Shown in pieces: positions 55,163-63,855 of a stretch of DNA of 64,000 bases. How positions within the stretch are numbered: position 1 is the stretch's first letter; each line of letters opens with the position of its first letter. This DNA is from JAPOUP01 sp965203605 (GTDB lineage: Bacteria > Pseudomonadota > Alphaproteobacteria > Rhodobacterales > Rhodobacteraceae). The stretch spans positions 2,604,001 to 2,668,000 of the forward strand of contig OZ241902.1 of the NCBI GenBank assembly GCA_965203605.1, read 5' to 3'. Made by a program: the position numbers and the translations under genes. The notes under the pieces are model-generated. The model was not told the DNA's origin. It was given only the letters and a program-made list of their open reading frames with translations, and made no database searches.

Positions 55163-55209
55163 TGGAAAAAATATGGGGGACAGGTGGAAAAAATATGGGG
55201 GACACGACA
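55163..55209 (-). repeat. Right terminal inverted repeat of the 8.2-kb element
   Basis: 47 bases, perfect inverted match to 46970-47016, ending ACACGACA. Target duplication ACCGC follows at 55210-55214. Confidence 0.95.
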
Positions 55210-55214
55210 ACCGC

Positions 55215-55529
55215 CCTGAAGTACCCAACGGAATCGACCGTCTGGAACGAGGTCGGCGTTGGAACGACTTCAACATCATTGCAGGCCGCAGAGTCAGACC
55301 CTGGCCACGCGTTCCGCCCGACTGGTCGAACCAATCTGTGGGCTTGCAAACGGACCGTTTCCAATGACGAATCGCCCTGCGAATCACGACTCCGCCAGAT
55401 CACCTACGGAATGCGCAAATATATGGACACAGCACGATCAGTTTGTCAGGCCTCGGTATGTCAGACAGACCGCTACGGCAATCGGGACACAAGCAGGCCG
55501 GGACCCGTTGGATTGTAAGAGGAGGCTAC
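55215..55529. other. Leader region of the glycine cleavage operon
   Basis: About 315 bases between the transposon end and gcvT. I looked for the glycine riboswitch core and do not see it. AAGAGGAGG at 55517-55525 is a strong ribosome-binding site for gcvT. The transposon inserted about 320 bases upstream of gcvT, so the promoter may be intact or altered. Confidence 0.5.
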
Positions 55530-56660
55530 ATGGCTCAACTGAAGCGAACGGGTCTGTATGACCTTCACGTCAGACTTGGCGCGAAGACCGTACCATTCGC
55601 AGGTTACGAGATGCCTGTGCAGTACAGGTCAGGGGTGATGAAGGAACACCTTCACTGCCGAGCGTCAGCGGGGCTGTTTGATGTAAGTCACATGGGACAG
55701 GTGTTGCTTCGCCCGAAATCCGGAATTCTGGCGGATGCGACCAGGACATTTGAATCGCTGGTTCCCGTCAACTTACTGGAACTTGCCGAGGGCCGTCAAC
55801 GCTACGCGCTGTTCACCAATGAAGACGGAGGCATCATCGATGATCTGATGGTAGCCAATCGTGGCGATCACCTCTATGTGGTGGTCAACGCCGGATGCAG
55901 GGAAGGCGATATCGCACATATGCGGGAGAATCTGTCCGACATCTGTGACATCGAGGAAGTCAACGATCGGGCACTGCTTGCACTTCAGGGCCCAACGGCG
56001 GAGTCTGCCCTGATGGGCATCAGGCCGGAGATCTCCGACATGCGGTTCATGGATGCCGCAATGTTCAGCTCGCGTTTTGGCGAGCTCTGGATATCGCGCT
56101 CCGGCTATACCGGAGAGGACGGCTTCGAGATTTCGGTACCCGAGGAACATGCCGAGTCCCTCGCACTTGAACTGCTGGACAACCACGGCGTTGAGCCCAT
56201 TGGCCTCGGTGCCCGCGATTCGTTGAGACTCGAAGCCGGTCTCTGCCTCTATGGCAATGACATTGACGCGACGACAAGTCCGGTGGAGGCCGCGCTGGAA
56301 TGGGCTGTTCAGAAAGTACGCCGCACAGGCGGAAACCGTGAGGGAGGATTTCCGGGCGCCGACCGAATCCTTCATGAATTCGATAACGGCGCCACACGCC
56401 GCCGCGTGGGAATGCTGCCGGAGGGGCGGGCTCCAATGCGGGCTGGAACGGAAATCTACGCCGAACCGGACGGTGGGGATCCGATCGGAACCGTGACCTC
56501 AGGCGGATTTGGGCCCAGCATTGAGCAGCCAATGTCCATGGCATATGTCTCAACGGAACACAGCCAGACCGGCATGACCATATTTGGAGAGGTCCGAGGA
56601 AAGCGCATGCCAGCAACAGTCACGGATTTGCCGTTCAGGCAGCCCGGTTTCAGACGCTGA
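55530..56660 (+). CDS. gcvT: Glycine cleavage system aminomethyltransferase (T protein)
   Basis: A 376-residue protein from the ATG at 55530, behind AAGAGGAGG. Family blocks are GLYDLHVRLGAKTVPFAGYEMPVQY, FDVSHMGQV, and SRSGYTGEDGFEISVP with the folate-binding region, plus RDSLRLEAGLCLYGNDID. It transfers the methylene group from the aminomethylated H protein to tetrahydrofolate and releases ammonia. It leads the T-H-P operon. Confidence 0.96.
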   Translation: MAQLKRTGLYDLHVRLGAKTVPFAGYEMPVQYRSGVMKEHLHCRASAGLFDVSHMGQVLLRPKSGILADATRTFESLVPVNLLELAEGRQRYALFTNEDGGIIDDLMVANRGDHLYVVVNAGCREGDIAHMRENLSDICDIEEVNDRALLALQGPTAESALMGIRPEISDMRFMDAAMFSSRFGELWISRSGYTGEDGFEISVPEEHAESLALELLDNHGVEPIGLGARDSLRLEAGLCLYGNDIDATTSPVEAALEWAVQKVRRTGGNREGGFPGADRILHEFDNGATRRRVGMLPEGRAPMRAGTEIYAEPDGGDPIGTVTSGGFGPSIEQPMSMAYVSTEHSQTGMTIFGEVRGKRMPATVTDLPFRQPGFRR

Positions 56661-56678
56661 GAGATACAGGAGAGCAAG

Positions 56679-57038
56679 ATGAAATTCACCGAAGATCACG
56701 AATGGCTTCGCGTCGAAGGCGACCTTGTCACGGTTGGGATCACCGAACATGCCAGTGAACAGCTTGGCGACGTCGTCTTTGTGGAGTTGCCTGAACCGGG
56801 TGCCAAGGTGGCGAAGGGAGACGACGTGGCCGTGATCGAGTCGGTCAAGGCCGCCTCTGACATTCTGGCACCGGTCGATGGCGAGATCGTGGAGGTGAAC
56901 GACGCAATCGTGGAGAATCCCGGGAAAGTGAATGAGGATCCAATGGGCGACGCCTGGTTCTTCAGGATGACCGTAACTGACCTCTCCACATTGGATGACC
57001 TCATGAATGAATCCGAATACGAGGAGTTGGTGGGATAG
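56679..57038 (+). CDS. gcvH: Glycine cleavage system H protein
   Basis: A 119-residue lipoyl carrier with the modification site lysine in AVIESVKAASDI. It begins MKFTEDHEWLRVEGDLVTVG, typical of GcvH. The lipoyl arm shuttles the aminomethyl group between P, T and L proteins. It lies 18 bases after gcvT and 23 bases before gcvP. Confidence 0.97.
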   Translation: MKFTEDHEWLRVEGDLVTVGITEHASEQLGDVVFVELPEPGAKVAKGDDVAVIESVKAASDILAPVDGEIVEVNDAIVENPGKVNEDPMGDAWFFRMTVTDLSTLDDLMNESEYEELVG

Positions 57039-57061
57039 CTGATTTCCCGTCAGAGCGAGAC

Positions 57062-59911
57062 ATGCCGTTTACCCCTACGAATTACGATCCCTACGATTTC
57101 GCCAACCGCCGACACATCGGACCGTCCCCTTCTGAAATGGAGGAGATGCTGGCGACAGTGAATGCGGAAACACTCGACGAGTTGATCGATCAGACCGTAC
57201 CGCAGTCGATCCGCCAGAAGGAACCGCTCGGGTTCGGCAAACCCATGTCGGAACGGCAGCTCATCTATCAGTTGCGCCAGATCGCCAGGAAGAACCGGGT
57301 GTTCTCAACAATGATCGGCCAAGGCTATCACGGGACCGTCACACCGCCAGCGATCCTGCGGAACATCCTGGAGAATCCGGCCTGGTACACGGCCTATACT
57401 CCCTACCAACCGGAGATCAGCCAGGGCCGACTCGAGGCGCTACTCAACTTCCAGACCATGATCTGCGATCTAACCGGGCTTGAGATCGCCAATGCCTCGC
57501 TTCTCGACGAAGCCACCGCTGCGGCCGAAGCGATGGCTATGGCGAAACGTGTTTCGAGGTCAGGGGCAACAGTATTCTTCGTTGACGAGAACTGCCACCC
57601 GCAGAACATCGCCGTGATGCAGACCCGCGCGGCACCACTTGGGATCGAGATCGAGGTTGGCAATCCCGACGAAATGCCGCGCCAAGGACTGTTCGGAGCG
57701 GTCTTCCAATATCCAGGCACCTATGGCGACCTGCGGGACTTTACCGATCAGATCGCCGCACTTCACGAGGTTAGGGCACTAGGGATATTGATCGCTGATC
57801 CATTGATGCTGACGCTCCTGAAGGAGCCCGGCGCGATGGGAGCGGACATAGCTGTGGGCTCCACGCAGCGGTTCGGGGTTCCAATGGGTTACGGAGGCCC
57901 CCACGCCGCTTACATGGCATGCCGCACGGCACACAAACGGGCGATGCCGGGAAGGCTTGTCGGCGTCAGCATCGATGCTCGGGGAAACAGGGCCTATCGT
58001 CTCGCGTTACAGGCTCGGGAACAGCACATCCGGCGCGAAAAGGCGACGTCGAATGTCTGCACGGCACAGGCACTACTTGCCGTGATGGCCGGTTTCTATG
58101 CCGTGTTTCATGGGCCCCAGGGATTGAAGGCCATCGCGCAACAGATCCACTACAAGACGGTGCGTGCGGCAAGCGGACTGGAACGCAAGGGTTTCAAGGT
58201 CGAACCTGAGGCGTTCTTCGACACGATAACCGTAAACGTCGGCGCTCTTCAGGGAATGATCATTGACGCCGCCGCACGCGAGCGGATCAATCTTCGCCGG
58301 ATTGGCGATCATCGGGTCGGCATCACACTCGACGAGTCCACGCGACCGGAAACCATTGATAGACTCTGGCGGTCATTTGGAATCCACGATCAGGACTCGG
58401 GCATCACGGAGGAATACCGTGTTCCCGATCAACTGCACCGACGGACCACCTATCTCGAACACCCTGTGTTCCAGATGAACCGCGCCGAAACGGAAATGAT
58501 GCGTTATATGCGCCGCTTGGCTGACCGCGACCTGGCGTTGGACCGAGCAATGATTCCACTGGGGTCATGCACGATGAAACTCAACGCGGCAGTGGAGATG
58601 GCCGCGATCTCCTGGCCGGAATTCTGCAACATCCATCCGTTCGCGCCCGCCGATCAGGTCGCGGGCTACAGGGAAATGCTGGATGATCTTTCGGACAGAC
58701 TTTGCAGCATTACGGGTTACGACGCCATGTCGATGCAGCCAAATTCCGGCGCACAGGGTGAATACGCGGGCCTGCTGGCTATCGCGGCCTATCACCGCGC
58801 AAATGGTGAAGCGAATCGACGCATCTGCCTCATTCCGAAGAGCGCCCATGGCACCAACCCCGCGAGTGCCCAGATGGCCGGGATGGACGTTGTTGTCGTA
58901 GAGTCCGCGGAAAATGGTGACATTGACATCCAGGACTTCGGCGCAAAAGCCGAATCCGCCGGCGGTAACCTTGCGGCCTGTATGGTAACCTATCCCTCCA
59001 CCCATGGCGTTTTCGAGGAGACGATCCGAGACGTATGTTCGATCACACATGGATTTGGCGGCCAGGTCTATCTTGACGGCGCGAATCTGAACGCCCTCGT
59101 GGGACTGGCCAAACCGGGGGAACTGGGAGCCGATGTCAGCCACCTGAATCTCCACAAGACCTTTTGCATCCCGCATGGCGGTGGAGGCCCTGGAATGGGG
59201 CCGATCGGCGTCAAGGCCCATCTCGCGCCCTATCTTCCGGGTCACCCGGAAACCGGAGGTGACCAAGGACCGGTCAGCGCGACGCCGTACGGCTCGGCAT
59301 CCATTCTTCCGATCAGCTGGGCCTATGTCCTCCTCATGGGCGGTGAGGGCCTGACACAGGCAACCAAAGTTGCGATCCTCAATGCAAATTACGTCGCCAA
59401 GCGGCTAGAGAGCTCGTACGACATCCTGTTTACGGGAAAGAACGGGCGCGTGGCGCACGAGTGTATCCTGGACATGCGCCCCTTTGCCGAGACTGCTGGA
59501 ATCAGTGTGGATGACATCGCCAAGCGCCTGATCGACAACGGCTTCCACGCCCCCACCATGAGTTGGCCAGTGGCAGGCACACTGATGGTTGAGCCCACGG
59601 AATCCGAAACCAAGGCTGAGCTGGACAGGTTCTGCGATGCGATGCTCGACATACGTGAGGAGATCAGTGCCGTCGAAAGTGGCGAAGTGGACGCCGACGA
59701 CAACCCGCTAAAGCGTGCACCACATACGGTCGAGGACCTGATTGGCGAATGGAAACGGTCATATGGCAGGGAGCAAGGCTGCTATCCTGCGGGCGCATTC
59801 CGGGTGGATAAGTACTGGCCGCCTGTGAACAGGGTGGACAACACCTATGGCGACAGGAATGTCGTCTGCACCTGCCCTCCGCTGACGGCATATCTTGAGG
59901 CTGCGGAATAG
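57062..59911 (+). CDS. gcvP: Glycine dehydrogenase (decarboxylating), P protein
   Basis: A 949-residue single-chain P protein. The PLP lysine is in LNLHKTFCIPHGGGGPGMGP. N-terminal FANRRHIGPSPSEMEEM and the EQHIRREKATSNVCTAQALLA block are conserved. It decarboxylates glycine and passes the aminomethyl group to GcvH. The full-length homodimeric form is present, not the two-subunit type. It is the last gene of the operon. Confidence 0.97.
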   Translation: MPFTPTNYDPYDFANRRHIGPSPSEMEEMLATVNAETLDELIDQTVPQSIRQKEPLGFGKPMSERQLIYQLRQIARKNRVFSTMIGQGYHGTVTPPAILRNILENPAWYTAYTPYQPEISQGRLEALLNFQTMICDLTGLEIANASLLDEATAAAEAMAMAKRVSRSGATVFFVDENCHPQNIAVMQTRAAPLGIEIEVGNPDEMPRQGLFGAVFQYPGTYGDLRDFTDQIAALHEVRALGILIADPLMLTLLKEPGAMGADIAVGSTQRFGVPMGYGGPHAAYMACRTAHKRAMPGRLVGVSIDARGNRAYRLALQAREQHIRREKATSNVCTAQALLAVMAGFYAVFHGPQGLKAIAQQIHYKTVRAASGLERKGFKVEPEAFFDTITVNVGALQGMIIDAAARERINLRRIGDHRVGITLDESTRPETIDRLWRSFGIHDQDSGITEEYRVPDQLHRRTTYLEHPVFQMNRAETEMMRYMRRLADRDLALDRAMIPLGSCTMKLNAAVEMAAISWPEFCNIHPFAPADQVAGYREMLDDLSDRLCSITGYDAMSMQPNSGAQGEYAGLLAIAAYHRANGEANRRICLIPKSAHGTNPASAQMAGMDVVVVESAENGDIDIQDFGAKAESAGGNLAACMVTYPSTHGVFEETIRDVCSITHGFGGQVYLDGANLNALVGLAKPGELGADVSHLNLHKTFCIPHGGGGPGMGPIGVKAHLAPYLPGHPETGGDQGPVSATPYGSASILPISWAYVLLMGGEGLTQATKVAILNANYVAKRLESSYDILFTGKNGRVAHECILDMRPFAETAGISVDDIAKRLIDNGFHAPTMSWPVAGTLMVEPTESETKAELDRFCDAMLDIREEISAVESGEVDADDNPLKRAPHTVEDLIGEWKRSYGREQGCYPAGAFRVDKYWPPVNRVDNTYGDRNVVCTCPPLTAYLEAAE

Positions 59912-60081
59912 ATCTATAGAGCTGGAAAACTTGCTGTGATCGTGATTGCCAGCACTTCACGCATCGGGCCAAACTGGCGGAAGCGAGACAGGAGGTTCAC
60001 GACAATCTGAAGCGACTGCGCATGCAATTGAGGATGGCGAACCAAGCCAAGCTGATGAAGATGGTCGCCGCTCTTCCCGAT
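59912..60081. other. Short region after gcvP with a possible gene fragment
   Basis: A plus-strand frame from about 59918 to 60168 reads KLAEARQEVHDNLKRLRMQL and LMKMVAALPD, which looks coil-like, but it has no start near its beginning and runs into the proposed transposon end. It could be a fragment of a gene cut by that insertion. Confidence 0.3.
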
Positions 60082-60151
60082 TGCAGTTACAAGACTACTT
60101 TATCCACCTTGGCCGAATTGCCATCCACCTGCGAACCATATTTTGCCCACC

Positions 60152-60313
60152 TTATGTCGGGTCATTGAGGATGTTTCCGTCATACAGGACGATGTCATGG
60201 TCGAAGGGCCAGCCCAGCAGCAGCCGGACAATGTGTTCGCCGAAGGCGAACGGTCGGACCAGATCCAGCGAACGTCCGGGATATCCTGCATCCGGACCCC
60301 GATCCCTGTCCAT
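60152..60313 (-). CDS. Small ORF downstream of the ATPase, 53 residues
   Basis: From the ATG at 60313 (MDRDRGPDAGYPGRSLDLVR) the frame continues through PFAFGEHIVRLLLGWPFDHD to TAA at 60152-60154. It begins 35 bases after the ATPase stop and ends right at the repeat array of the proposed transposon end. The sequence looks protein-like (alternating hydrophobic and charged residues) but no family is recognised. It may be the C-terminal part of a longer lost gene. Confidence 0.4.
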   Translation of the reverse strand: MDRDRGPDAGYPGRSLDLVRPFAFGEHIVRLLLGWPFDHDIVLYDGNILNDPT

Positions 60314-60347
60314 GCGTTCCAGCCGCAGGGACAGCAGGACATTTCAT

Positions 60348-61682
60348 TCAGAAGTCGAAGTCCGTACTGTCATCATCAACGTCCTTCGGTGCGTCTTCTT
60401 GATCCCGGTGAATATCCGGATCCAGCCCACCGGCCTGGACCAGATAGCTGCGGAAGGAAGGGATGGGACAGTAAAGGGTTTTGTCCCTTCCTATATGCAG
60501 GGCTCCGCGATGGATGAAATGGCCCACGAACCCGTCCGCATCCAAGTCCTTTGGCAAACGCCAGCCGGCGGTGTCCTTCACTGTCCGGTCTATCAGGCCG
60601 ACCAGAGTGGAGATGGACATCGTTCGACCGGACTCCAGTGATCCAGGGACACGGGACATGATGGTCGCGACCAGACAATCGCTGGAGGTCATTTCCAGGC
60701 TCTGCTGCAACCGGTAATACTGTAAGCGACTCTCGGCCGCCTCCTGCACGATCGGCGCCCAATGGACGGATCCCAGATCACCATCCACCTCCAGCAGGGA
60801 CCGGCCTAGGGACTGCAAAGCGTAGTGGAGATGCCGGGGCCAGCCCTCGCAGGGTGCGGCCAAGGCAGCGAGCCTGGCCTCATGACCGGTGGCATCGACG
60901 CCGAAATGGCGGCAGAACCGTATCATGAGATCCATGACCTCGGCATAGCCCGATTCCCCGTCAGGTTCCGTGGACAGGGCACCGATCTCCTTGACATGCA
61001 GCCGTGTCAGGCCCATCCGGTCAATCACAACGGCCGTATCGCCCAGCCCGGCAAGGACAAGTGACAGCGGCAGGGTGGAACGGCCGTCATGGATGGCCTG
61101 TAGGAACAGGGCGTGCGGGGCGTATCTGTCCCTGGGCAGACGTTGGGCCTCGTCGATGGCGACGATGACAGGACCCTGCCATTTGGTCGCCGGGAAACTT
61201 CCGGCAAGTCTTTCGATGCTGTCGCATTGGACGGGATCCGATTTCAGCCAGGAAAGTCCGCCCCCGGCCCTGAAAATCTCAAGATCGACACCCAGATCGA
61301 AATGGGCCGAGACATTGCGCCATCCTTTGGACGGCCAGCCCGCGGCGAGACCGATTGTGCGCAGGACCCCAGAGAGATCGGAAACGAGGTGATGGCTGGA
61401 AAAAGTGACGACACGCGACTGGTTCGGCACTCCGGCGCGCTCCATGACGGACCGCGCCTTCAGTTCGTCAAGGAATGCGCTCTTGCCGCCTCCGGGGGCA
61501 CCCTGGATGACAACCGTCGCCTTTGGCATGCCGTGTCGGAGGGCGCCCTGTCCCTCCCAACCGCTTTCGGCATGGCTCTCGACCAACCTCAGGATATCTT
61601 CCCGTCCGACAAAAACGGGAGGCCTGCTGCCGTCGGCCTTGTGGATGAAGTCCTCCAGGGCGTCTTGCCTGAACCGCGTCAT
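60348..61682 (-). CDS. AAA ATPase, TniB/TnsC/MuB-like
   Basis: A 444-residue protein. Walker A is VVIQGAPGGGKSAFLDEL (about residues 55-72) and Walker B is VIVAIDEAQRLP. The DEAQ/DEAxR-type Walker B and the N-terminal GREDILRLVESHAES are common in ATPases that select transposition targets (TniB, TnsC, MuB) and in related STAND-like ATPases. The C-terminus is acidic (DDDSTDFDF). It sits between ends related to the 8.2-kb element, which lacks a transposition ATPase of this type. No TniA/TnsB or TniQ gene is next to it. Confidence 0.65.
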   Translation of the reverse strand: MTRFRQDALEDFIHKADGSRPPVFVGREDILRLVESHAESGWEGQGALRHGMPKATVVIQGAPGGGKSAFLDELKARSVMERAGVPNQSRVVTFSSHHLVSDLSGVLRTIGLAAGWPSKGWRNVSAHFDLGVDLEIFRAGGGLSWLKSDPVQCDSIERLAGSFPATKWQGPVIVAIDEAQRLPRDRYAPHALFLQAIHDGRSTLPLSLVLAGLGDTAVVIDRMGLTRLHVKEIGALSTEPDGESGYAEVMDLMIRFCRHFGVDATGHEARLAALAAPCEGWPRHLHYALQSLGRSLLEVDGDLGSVHWAPIVQEAAESRLQYYRLQQSLEMTSSDCLVATIMSRVPGSLESGRTMSISTLVGLIDRTVKDTAGWRLPKDLDADGFVGHFIHRGALHIGRDKTLYCPIPSFRSYLVQAGGLDPDIHRDQEDAPKDVDDDSTDFDF

Positions 61683-62185
61683 GATGCGTGTTCTCCCCGG
61701 GCGATGCGAATGGTTTCCGATACAGGTTTAGCCTGAAAGTCCGACGCTGTCCAAACCATATCGGGAATTCAGGAACCCTGCCCGAACGACGCCTGTTCCC
61801 AAAGCAATCGCCAGCAGAAGGGTCGGCGCAAATGTGAAGAGACAGCCCATGTCAACCTGCCACCGTCACCGCCCCTGTGATGCGGGCGGAGAAGGAGATA
61901 TCCGGACGGTAAGGCACGAGTCATGGGACCATGTCCCCGCTGGCTTCAGGAGGGTTTTGCGGGGTGGATCTGGTTCGGCAGGCACCATGTCTGGGGCCGC
62001 TTTCGCGGATGATTCGCCCGGAAATCAAGGTTTCCAACCCGGATACCCCCGCAAAGAAGCTGGATTGGGTTCCTGAAATCCGGAGAACCGCAGCTTTCGG
62101 TGGAAAATGTCGTGCGCGAGTATACCGGATATATTGGTCGGTTCATATTTTTATGATATAAAATCAGTGGATTACAAGTGCGTTG
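61683..62185. other. Non-coding region upstream of the ATPase
   Basis: About 500 bases. A minus-strand 40-codon frame at 61728-61850 (MGCLFTFAPTLLLAIALGTG) resembles a membrane peptide but has weak support. A degenerate repeat unit (CTGTCCAAACCATATC) is at about 61748-61763. Confidence 0.35.
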
Positions 62186-62210
62186 TGGAAAAAATATTTC
62201 TGCCACGACA
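62186..62210 (-). repeat. Transposon end related to the 8.2-kb element
   Basis: 25 bases with 20 matches to the right end of the large element, including the outer CACGACA and the inner TGGAAAAAATAT. Confidence 0.75.
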
Positions 62211-62366
62211 CCGACGGTGTGGCACCGCCGCCCATGGTGTTGCACTTCGGACTGGAATGGGGCCCCAAAGTTCGATTTCGGCTCATTCTCTCAACAGCTC
62301 AATGACCCAATGACCCCGATTGCCCTAGAGGCCAGTTTGCAAATGCCAACACCATTGACGCCTCAT

Positions 62367-63707
62367 CTATTCAGGTTGTCGCAGGGCGAGCCTTGGTGGC
62401 TTTTGCAGAAGAGCCATCAACCCCGCCATTTCGGGACCTCGTTCACGTCCTGTGATCGCCTTTCGAAGCGGCATGAATAGATTTCTGCCCCTTCGGCCAG
62501 TCCTCTCCCTGACCGTTGCAGTCCAGCCACTCCAGGTACCGCTATCGTAGGGGAAATCCGGCAACAGTGAAATCGCTTCCATGACGAAATCCCGATCGGC
62601 AGTATCCACCATCGGTTCGGCCCCGTCCCGAAGGAGCAGCCACCACTCCTTCATTCCCTGACGCGTGCCTATGTTCCTCTGGACAGCCTCCCAGAAATGC
62701 CGGGCTATGGACTCGGGCACTCCGAGAGACTCGACATCCAGCGCCACCGCATCGAACGGGAGTTCACCCAGATACCGGGCGGTTAGCGGACGAATATCCT
62801 CCACGTCAAACTTTGTGGGTGCCGTGCCAAATCTTCCAATGTCGAATCCCTGCACCAGTTCCTCGGTCGACTGCCGGAGTTCAACCGGATCAGATGACCC
62901 AAGCCGAGCCATCTGCGAGAGCAGGGCCATCGGTTCAATGCCCTGGTCGCGCAGGTCGCGTAGAGCCAGGGTACCATAACGCTTTGAGAGTTGCTCGCCC
63001 TCCGGACCGGTCAGAAGTGAATGATGCGCGAAGCTTGGCACCTGCCCATCAAGCGCTTGGATGAGCTGGATCTGCGTAGCGGTATTGGTCACATGATCGG
63101 AGCCGCGCACCACATGCGTAACCCCCATCTCGATGTCGTCCACAACCGACGCCAACGTGTAGAGCACCTGCTCGTCTTTCCGGATCAACACGGGATCCGA
63201 AACGCTGGAAGCGTCTATCGAGACCTGCCCGAGGATGCCGTCCGTCCACTCGACCCGCTCCTGCTCCAACAGGAAACGCCAGACTCCCTGTCCACGTTCC
63301 GCACGTAACATCTCCCGTTCACTGTCGGATAGGCCAAGTGCTGCGCGGTCGTAGACAGGTGGCCTGCCCATGCCCAACAGTTTCCGACGCTTGAGATCAA
63401 GCTCGGTAGGCGTTTCGAACGCTTCGTATAGTCGCCCATGGCTTCGCAACCCATCCGCTGCGTTCGCGTAGCGCTCCAGTCGTTCCGACTGACGCTCTAG
63501 CCGGTCCCAGTGCAGACCCAACCATTCGAGATCCCGCTGAACGGCATCAGCGAACTCTGGCCTTGACCGCTCAGGGTCCGTGTCGTCAAGCCGAAGGATA
63601 AAGGTACCGCCATACTTGCGTGCGGTCAGGAAATTGAAAAGCACCGTCCGCAGGTTTCCGACATGCAGATAACCAGTGGGTGACGGAGCAAAGCGGGTGG
63701 TGATCAT
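62367..63707 (-). CDS. gltX: Glutamyl-tRNA synthetase
   Basis: A 446-residue class I synthetase from the ATG at 63707 (MITTRFAPSPTGYLHVGNLR); an in-frame ATG at 63752 is also possible. The HIGH-type motif is HVGN and the KMSKS-type motif is QLSKRYG. The C-terminal helical domain follows to the end. It charges tRNA-Glu, and probably tRNA-Gln for the GatCAB route encoded at 24.8-26.6 kb. Alphaproteobacteria often have two GltX copies; this one has a rather divergent anticodon domain. Confidence 0.92.
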   Translation of the reverse strand: MITTRFAPSPTGYLHVGNLRTVLFNFLTARKYGGTFILRLDDTDPERSRPEFADAVQRDLEWLGLHWDRLERQSERLERYANAADGLRSHGRLYEAFETPTELDLKRRKLLGMGRPPVYDRAALGLSDSEREMLRAERGQGVWRFLLEQERVEWTDGILGQVSIDASSVSDPVLIRKDEQVLYTLASVVDDIEMGVTHVVRGSDHVTNTATQIQLIQALDGQVPSFAHHSLLTGPEGEQLSKRYGTLALRDLRDQGIEPMALLSQMARLGSSDPVELRQSTEELVQGFDIGRFGTAPTKFDVEDIRPLTARYLGELPFDAVALDVESLGVPESIARHFWEAVQRNIGTRQGMKEWWLLLRDGAEPMVDTADRDFVMEAISLLPDFPYDSGTWSGWTATVRERTGRRGRNLFMPLRKAITGRERGPEMAGLMALLQKPPRLALRQPE

Positions 63708-63855
63708 GCCATTGGTCCTGTCTTCTCGCCCGATCCATTTCACGTCGGTCATTCGATGTCCATCCAGCCTGAAGGGTACATAAGCGGCGAGAGCGCTTTG
63801 CACACGATTCCGCGAATGCCATCAACGAACAGGCCGGAAGAACTGGGCGCTCGCC

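Larger units (their letters stand above)
46970..55209. mobile_element. Transposon-like element, 8,240 bases, Tn7/Tn5053-style ends, no transposase gene
   Basis: A perfect 47-base inverted repeat bounds the region (46970-47016 and 55163-55209). It starts TGTCGTGTCC and consists of two copies of a 22-base unit (CCCCCATATTTTTTCCACC core). The five bases ACCGC flank both ends (46965-46969 and 55210-55214). TGT...ACA termini, 5-base duplications and repeated binding units near the ends are features of Tn7, Tn5053/Tn402 and Mu-type elements. Further degenerate units lie inside the left end (TTTTTCCAACC near 47022, GTTTTTCCACAG near 47099 and 47119). No DDE transposase is encoded, so it must move in trans or be a deletion derivative. 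Cargo is a restriction-like operon and a Lon-type ATPase. Confidence 0.92.
60082..62210. mobile_element. Proposed decayed relative of the 8.2-kb transposon, carrying a TniB/TnsC-like ATPase
   Basis: The right end at 62186-62210 (TGGAAAAAATAT...CACGACA) matches 20 of the last 25 bases of the 8.2-kb element. At the left, three units ending in CCACC are at 60108, 60129 and 60151, with the same 21-22-base spacing as in the large element. If the left end is TGCAGTTACAAG at 60082, it is 27 bases from the first CCACC, exactly as in the large element, and its flank CCGAT matches the right flank CCGAC in four of five bases. The left end is degenerate, so the boundary is inferred. Confidence 0.5.

Noticed and set aside
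46970..55209. Possibility that the 47-base repeats mark a CRISPR or simple repeat pair
   Set aside because: There are only two copies, inverted, with an exact 5-base target duplication, which is a transposon signature. No spacers are present.
55215..55529. Glycine riboswitch before gcvT
   Set aside because: The expected conserved core is not visible in the leader; only a ribosome-binding site is clear.
60000..60010. CACGACA at about 60003 as an end of the second transposon
   Set aside because: Its orientation is that of a right end, not a left end, and no repeat units adjoin it.
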